Shown here piece after piece: positions 7,613 to 12,363 of a stretch of DNA of 12,363 nt (its first letter is position 1; every line of letters begins with the position of its first letter). This stretch comes from Cudoniella acicularis. Taxonomy: Eukaryota; Ascomycota; Leotiomycetes; Helotiales; Helotiaceae. Under the pieces are notes generated by a model, which was not told where the DNA came from, did not search any database, and worked only from the letters and a program-made list of their open reading frames with translations. Both the position numbers and the translations under genes were made by a program. The stretch is from contig JAAMPI010001607.1 in the NCBI GenBank assembly GCA_013054445.1, positions 1-12,363 of the forward strand, written 5' to 3'.

Positions 7613-10600
7613 TCAAAGAAAATCACGAGAATGGTTGTTGAGCTGTATACCTGGAGGTTCTGGCTCCCTGTCATAGTGTAATGACTGGCTTGGCAAACCC
7701 AAAAGCAGTTGTTGGTTTGGAAGTCGTGAAGGGCTGCCGGGATCACCAGCTGCTGGGAAATCTGACCCGAATTGTATATCAGGGGGTTCTGGCTCTCGTT
7801 CGGGGGGCAATCCTGTTCCAGTTGGAAATGAAAGCAGTCTTTGAGTTGAAAGCCAAGAAGAGGCCCCGGGGTCAACAACTCTTGGAAATTTCCAGCTTGA
7901 TTGTATGTCTGGGGGCTCTTGTTCTCGTTCGAGATGTAATAGGTGATTCTGTAGATCCGAAAGCGATTGCCGAGCTGAAGCCTGTGAAGAGCCCCCTGGA
8001 TCAATGAAACTCGACGGTTGAAAGATGCCCGAATCCCCGAAACCCCTTCGACATCTTTTCGCAGGACCTTCATGATTTGTTCTCTTCCAACCACACGGGC
8101 AAGCCCCGTAAGTTGCCGACGACCCTCCAAAAACAAAATCACCATGGGAGACTCTATGTTGTGGCGAAGAAAATTCCGAAGAGATTTGAGACATTGTCGG
8201 ATCTGGCGGGCGGTCTGGGGGTAATTTTGCTTTTCTTTTCAAGGAGACAGACGAGCGAGCACCAGAATGGGTGTGGTGGGAATCTTCAATGCCATCTGGC
8301 ATCGCCATGATTTCCCCAAAATTTACAGGATAAGCTGAGCCGATGTTTCGGAAACCAGGTTGGAGTGAGTCTTTGCTACATACGGATTGGATCCCAAAGG
8401 TTTCGTTCAGGTGTCCCATAGAAAATCCATGTGACGAAAGGGAATCTGCCTCGTTCAAATAACCTGAAGGTGGTGAAAGGGTCGGTGAATTCCAACCTGA
8501 TAATCTAGGTGCTTCTTCGATTGTAGGAATGGTTGCTGGAGCACCCAAAGGCAAAAGAGGAAGATCTGGGGCTGAGGAAAAAATGTCCGAGTCGAACGAA
8601 AAGTTGCAAAAGCATCCGTTCCCTGTAGGAGTTGCGGAGTCTTGTAACTCGGAAATATTCCAGACATGCATGTCCTGTATCCCGCTGGAAGATTCCGCAT
8701 CTTGGTCCCTCCGGCCCATAGTATCTGAACTACACCGATCCGGAGGATAGCTTAAGTCATTATTCCTCAGCATAGATATGCCATTTGATGGGGCTGTGCT
8801 TGGCTTAGCATCGGAAGGAGGACGCATGGGAGGAATGGAAATGGGAGGAAGATAACCAGAGTCCTCATTCGTAAAGTCCCTAGTGTCGACAAAAGGGCGA
8901 CTGCTACCGGGAGATGATTCATTTCCATCGGAGTGGCCTCTGGAATAACCGCCCTGAGTTTGTATACTGGTCATAAACTCGTGTTTCTTATTTCTTTGAT
9001 GGACGAGGAGGTTATCACGGCGAGTATACTGTTGTCTGCAGCCGGGGAACTGGCAAGAAAACTTTGGAGCCGCAGTATGAATACGCGAATAAGAACTGTG
9101 ACGGCGGGTTCTCGTGGCATCCCTATAAATAATTGTTAATGTAAGATTATACAGAGATGGGCGAAAGGCTTACTTTCGTTGATGAAGTTGAGTGGGTGAA
9201 AAGCATTCAGGGACGCCAACTGCGGATTGTAGAGCATTATTCCAAGCTTGGTCGATATCCGGACGGGGCTCTACAGGAGGATTGGTAAGGGGATATGTAT
9301 ACCCGAGGCCGTTTTCTGGAACAATTGGAAGACTAGTCATAAACCCAGGGCCTCCGGTGTGGATCGCAAGCGGCGGAATATCACGTTGCTTCGCTCTGGG
9401 GGAACTCGTGCTACTCGGTCTCATGGGATGATGTCCCGCCGCCTCAGGTGGCGGCCCTCCCGGTATTTCGTACGAGTGGGCAGATAAAAAATCGTTAAAA
9501 TTGGGTGCTAGTTCCACCGGTAACGCAGGACCTCCCAGTTCAGACGCCGCCCAATTCCAGTTGGACGCAGGAATCTCTACTGGAAATGACGCACCTGCGT
9601 ACTGGTGAGATAGGGACCATGGATCCGCAAGCTCATGGACTGAAGTGTGAGCTGAGGCAGGATCCTGGCGCTGCAAATGCCCCGCTTCAATGGTGGACTG
9701 GTCTCTAGAGCGCTGCTCCTCAGAACCCGGGAGTTTATTGACAAACTGCGGAGCAAGTGGTTTGACGATCTCAGGCTTCAATAGTCTCTGATTTGTATCC
9801 GCAGGAATTCTCCTGGTCTCAATATGCGGTCTGGAGCGCCGAAAGCGAGGCACTTTTCGTGTTGTAAAGTTATCAAAGGCTTTAGTCAAGGCAAGTCTTA
9901 CGCCTTTATGCTTAGACTTGTCCGTGTTCGGAACAGCCACAGCGTATTCATCAAAGACGTCGACATTTGCCTTTCCTCCGTGATCACTCAACAGACTCAT
10001 GCATTTCAATATTTGACCATACAGTTCCTCTTTATTTTCCTTTTGTGCTCGAAGGACATGAATTAACGCATAATCCATTACACTTGTTTTGTGATAGCTT
10101 CGAGTGTTTGGGTTTGCCCCAGCTTTGAGCAAGAGTGTGACAGCGTCGCCCAGCCCACGAGCAGCGGCAATTGCCAAAGCAGTATGGCCTTGTTTGTTTC
10201 GGATGCGAATGTCCGATTCTTCAATGAGTCTTTCCAGGTCTATCGCATTCTTCGGTTCCTTCTCCCAGTTGTTTAACGTGGATATTAACTTCGTTTCTCC
10301 GACTCGGCGTGTATCTTGATACTCGCGCCAGGACAGCTGGGACCCCGTTGGTTTCAGTCTTCCATCTCGACATTCAATACCGTGGTCTATTCTCAATATG
10401 CCAGAAATACTACTGAGCTGGTTCGGGGTTGCATCCCAATGATCCCGAAGCTCATCCAACCTGTGGGAAACCCGTCTACCACTATAGTCCAGTATCTCGA
10501 AAGGAAACCCCAAGTTCGATGCTGTTCGGAGGACCTTCTCGTACTCCGGGAGGTCTTTGCTTCGAAGTCGAAACACGTGTAGAAACGTTTCTCCAGAAGA

Positions 10601-12070
10601 GTTTTGTTGGGAGTTAGTCAGTGAGGGTCGGTTTGGAGACGACATGAGTTCAAGCACTCGTGTGGTATTCCCAACCGCTGCTGCGTGATGTAGCGCAGTA
10701 TTTCCAAATCGATCGATACGGCACGGATCTACCGGAGCCCAACCTCCGCTAAATCGGGCTCGTATGTGCATTTCGGAAAGTCCACAGGTTTTGCAATTTG
10801 AGCTCTCCTCGAGTCCCCCAAGAAAGGCAAAATCGCAGCATGGTCGGGTTTGGAGAGACTTTGCTTCATCTTCGGGAGGTATTGTCGAAGATGGATCGTC
10901 CACTACCTCGTTGTAGAAGTTTAATTCATCTCGTGCCCAGGGACTATGCGTTAGGAGTGAAGGTCGCCCAGATGAAACACTGGGAGCATACACCATACTC
11001 GATCTCCCAGAAACACTTGATAGAACAGATCTATAATGGCGCAAAGAGGACAACCGAGATGAGAGTTGGGTGCTCAATGTTCTCAGGCTAGCAAGACTCT
11101 TCCCGCTGCCGGCTCGACCAATAACTGACTCCGGAGTGGGTTGATCTTGCGGTACTGAGCCCACTGAAGGAGCTTTTGCACGCAACTCTGATTCGCCCTT
11201 AGAGGTGTCCAGCAAAGTGGGAGACTTTACTTGTGCTTTTAGCTCATCGACGTTAGGATTCGGGTTATAGCTTAGACTATTTGAAGGTAGATCGTCCGGA
11301 AGGTTAAAGGTATGTTGACGAAAAGCATGTTCTGGCTCTAGTGTAGACGAAAGTGGGGCACTGGTTTGATGAGCTACGCCTCCATCAATCGAGAAAGCTA
11401 GGGGAATGCTCGCAGACGGAGCATCATGGGCGTTCGAGCTTTTTGGGCTGTTGGTGGATTGATTCTGAGAGGCATCAACACCGGATGAAAACGAAATCGT
11501 CGCAACAACTTCTTTCTCGCTGTCTACATTTCTTAAGACATTTTCACCGGCCTGGCCTTCCTTCGATCTCGTAATGGATCGAGAATAGAGCGATGCATAT
11601 ATCTTATGTGAAGGAACGCGGGCAGGGATCGCTTCGTCAAATGTTGGATCTGGGGCTTTGCTTTTCTTTTTATTAGATACATGAGCGAAAGAAGCGGGAA
11701 CAATTCTGCGGACATCACGCCCTCGTCGTCTTCGCTCGTACTTTGAGACTTGATTCTGCTGTGACCGTTTGAACTGCAATAGACGATTGCGCATTTGATC
11801 TTTCGATGGGCGATGTGCTCGCCATTGCGTTGAATAGTCGGGCAGCAATGCTTTCAATTGCATTTGGGTATTTCTGGTGCTGCTTTCGTGAGCTTTAAAC
11901 CCCAATATGGCTTTTGGTTTGACTTACCCGGGTTGAAACCCTTGTTCTTCCAGAATTTTCTGTATGGCGGGAATATCCAGATCGGTCATGAAATAGAGGC
12001 GCAGAAGTTTTCTTCTGCGGGGTGCATCCCAGGCCTTTCTAGGCCTTCCGTTTGGCTTGGTGAGCGCCAT
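7613..12070 (-). CDS. Clr5 domain / ankyrin / C2H2 zinc-finger protein, three exons, about 1452 aa
   Basis: Likely a nuclear DNA- or chromatin-associated regulator. Exons are 12070-11928, 11879-9174 and 9122-7613; with introns of 48 and 51 nt these give 1452 residues in one frame. The start is ATG 12070 (G at -3, G at +4). Residues about 13-72 resemble the Clr5 N-terminal domain of fungal proteins, with W, LRLYF and IQKILEEQGF landmarks. A basic patch (KYERRRRGRDVRR, about 94-106) could be a nuclear signal. A long Ser-rich linker follows, then a Cys cluster (C395, C396, C410, C413). Ankyrin-like units lie at about 435-485 (GNTALHHAAAVGN) and 606-640 (GHTALAIAAARG). After the second intron comes a C2H2 finger C973-x4-C978-x12-H991-x5-H997, then a Ser/Pro-rich tail with KRKAK. 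Three 43-residue repeats end at the stop. An annotation without splicing would split this into separate 911- and 453-residue proteins, miss the 5' exon and lose the finger. The weak ATG at 8974 (T at -3) argues against a separate 453-residue gene. Confidence 0.8.
7616..8002 (-). repeat. Three tandem 129-bp (43-aa) repeats at the C-terminus
   Basis: Units on the coding strand are 8002-7874, 7873-7745 and 7744-7616, each exactly 43 residues. Each begins Asp-Pro-Gly and carries an acidic, Pro-rich core such as EREPEPPDIQ at the same offset. The + strand marker TGTATA/TGTATG recurs at 7644, 7773 and 7902, exactly 129 bp apart. The last unit ends at the TGA. The period is a multiple of three, so copy changes would keep the frame. 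It looks like a coding minisatellite; no known domain was recognised. Confidence 0.85.
8981..9055 (-). other. Single C2H2 zinc finger, encoded upstream of the first ATG of exon 3's frame
   Basis: The frame 9055-8981 encodes Cys-x4-Cys-x12-His-x5-His with the sequence landmarks CQFPGC, YTRRDNLLVH and KKH. The Tyr/Phe-plus-Leu hydrophobic core and the TRRDNL helix start fit a classic DNA-binding finger. It lies entirely between the intron 2 acceptor and the ATG at 8974, so only the spliced gene model includes it. Confidence 0.85.
9123..9173 (-). other. Intron 2 of the Clr5/ankyrin/C2H2 gene (51 nt)
   Basis: The donor is GTAAGC at 9173-9168, with TTAAC and CTTAC branch-like sites and the acceptor TATAG ending at 9123. 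It is phase 2. Splicing turns AA plus G into a Lys codon and continues into the open frame that holds the zinc finger. Without splicing the frame stops at the TAA inside the donor, giving a 950-residue protein with Clr5 and ankyrins but no finger. Confidence 0.8.
11880..11927 (-). other. Intron 1 of the Clr5/ankyrin/C2H2 gene (48 nt; 54-nt alternative)
   Basis: The donor is a consensus GTAAGT at 11927-11922, with a CTCAC branch-like site near the 3' end. CAG acceptors end at 11880 (48 nt) or 11874 (54 nt), and an AAG at 11883 is also possible. All keep the reading frame and change only one or two residues. The intron is phase 2 and splits the Clr5 domain just after EEQGFQP. Retention would stop translation at once, because GGG TAA is in frame. 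Confidence 0.8.
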
Positions 12071-12363
12071 TTCGTGGGCATTGATGCGAGTAGCAATACA
12101 CGTGCGACTGAAATTGTTGAGGTTGTTCACCAGGCTGAGGCTGGTGGAGGAATATTAGACAGAAAACAGTTCCCGACTACTGTCCTGGCTCCAGCAGAGG
12201 GCATCGTTGGAATTTTTGGAGGGCAAAAAGTTAAGAGCTGCAAGTCCATATTTCAATCGTAATCGTCGGCAGGAGAGAGGATATAGTTGCGAGGAGAATG
12301 TCATGTCATCGGGCGAAAGAGCAGAATGGGGAGGTGTGCCAGCCATATGCAGACCCATGTTTT
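12071..12363. other. Upstream region of the Clr5/ankyrin/C2H2 gene, cut by the window edge
   Basis: No gene is supported. It should contain the leader and proximal promoter. A CACGTG hexamer lies at 12099-12104, about 30 bp before the start, and an out-of-frame ATG in weak context lies at 12081. The open frame continues upstream of the chosen ATG only from a GTG, which is not a usual nuclear start in fungi. A further 5' exon beyond the window cannot be excluded. Confidence 0.5.

Noticed and set aside
7582..8145. 187-residue open frame in another minus frame over the C-terminal repeats
   Set aside because: It stays open because the 129-bp repeat length is a multiple of three, so stop-free frames repeat. 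It is a shadow of the real frame, which joins cleanly to the zinc finger.
7258..12104. CACGTG hexamers at 7258-7263 and 12099-12104 as shared regulatory sites
   Set aside because: Six-base palindromes are expected a few times by chance in 12 kb, another match lies in coding sequence near 10576, and the flanks do not match one another.
11924..12130. Independent 68-residue small gene with the Clr5 N-terminal half
   Set aside because: It starts at GTG, ends in a stop formed by a perfect GTAAGT donor, and its sequence continues in frame in the next exon.

Overview
The window looks like an accessory region of a filamentous ascomycete genome. The evidence is a fungal-type NACHT STAND receptor (NLR), a Clr5-domain protein, and two very short introns (about 50 nt, GTAAGT/GTAAGC donors, YTNAC branch points). 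A Sordariomycete-like source fits the NLR family, but the order is inference. No bacterial operon features, tRNA, rRNA or CRISPR array were seen. All three genes lie head to tail on the minus strand.

Layout from low to high coordinate. (1) 25-3973: an NLR with an N-terminal armadillo-like helical domain, a NACHT NTPase and seven C-terminal HEAT-like repeats of 33 residues (99 bp). Its frame is broken once, at a run of seven A on the coding strand (3040-3046). Reading one A fewer joins two long open frames into a 1315-residue protein. (2) 3974-4670: a non-coding gap with the NLR promoter. (3) 4671-6569: an intronless 632-residue protein with one hydrophobic segment near each end, of a family I cannot assign. 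Three tiny upstream ORFs and a perfect 9-bp dyad lie just before its start. (4) 6570-7612: a gap of about 1 kb, AT-rich toward its high-coordinate side. (5) 7613-12070: one three-exon gene, which open-frame calling would split into three. It encodes about 1452 residues: Clr5 domain, basic region, Ser-rich linker, ankyrin-like repeats, one C2H2 zinc finger, Ser/Pro-rich tail, and three 43-residue (129 bp) repeats ending at the stop codon. (6) 12071-12363: its upstream region.

How the genes relate: an NLR with sensor-type repeats, a membrane-anchored orphan and a nuclear Clr5/ankyrin/C2H2 protein would suit a non-self recognition or stress-response neighbourhood. Nothing in the sequence proves that they act together. 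The points most worth checking are the homopolymer frameshift in the NLR (assembly error, recent lesion, or +1 recoding next to AGG), the phase-locked HEAT repeats, the zinc-finger fusion through an intron whose donor contains an in-frame stop, and the regulatory-looking leader of the middle gene.
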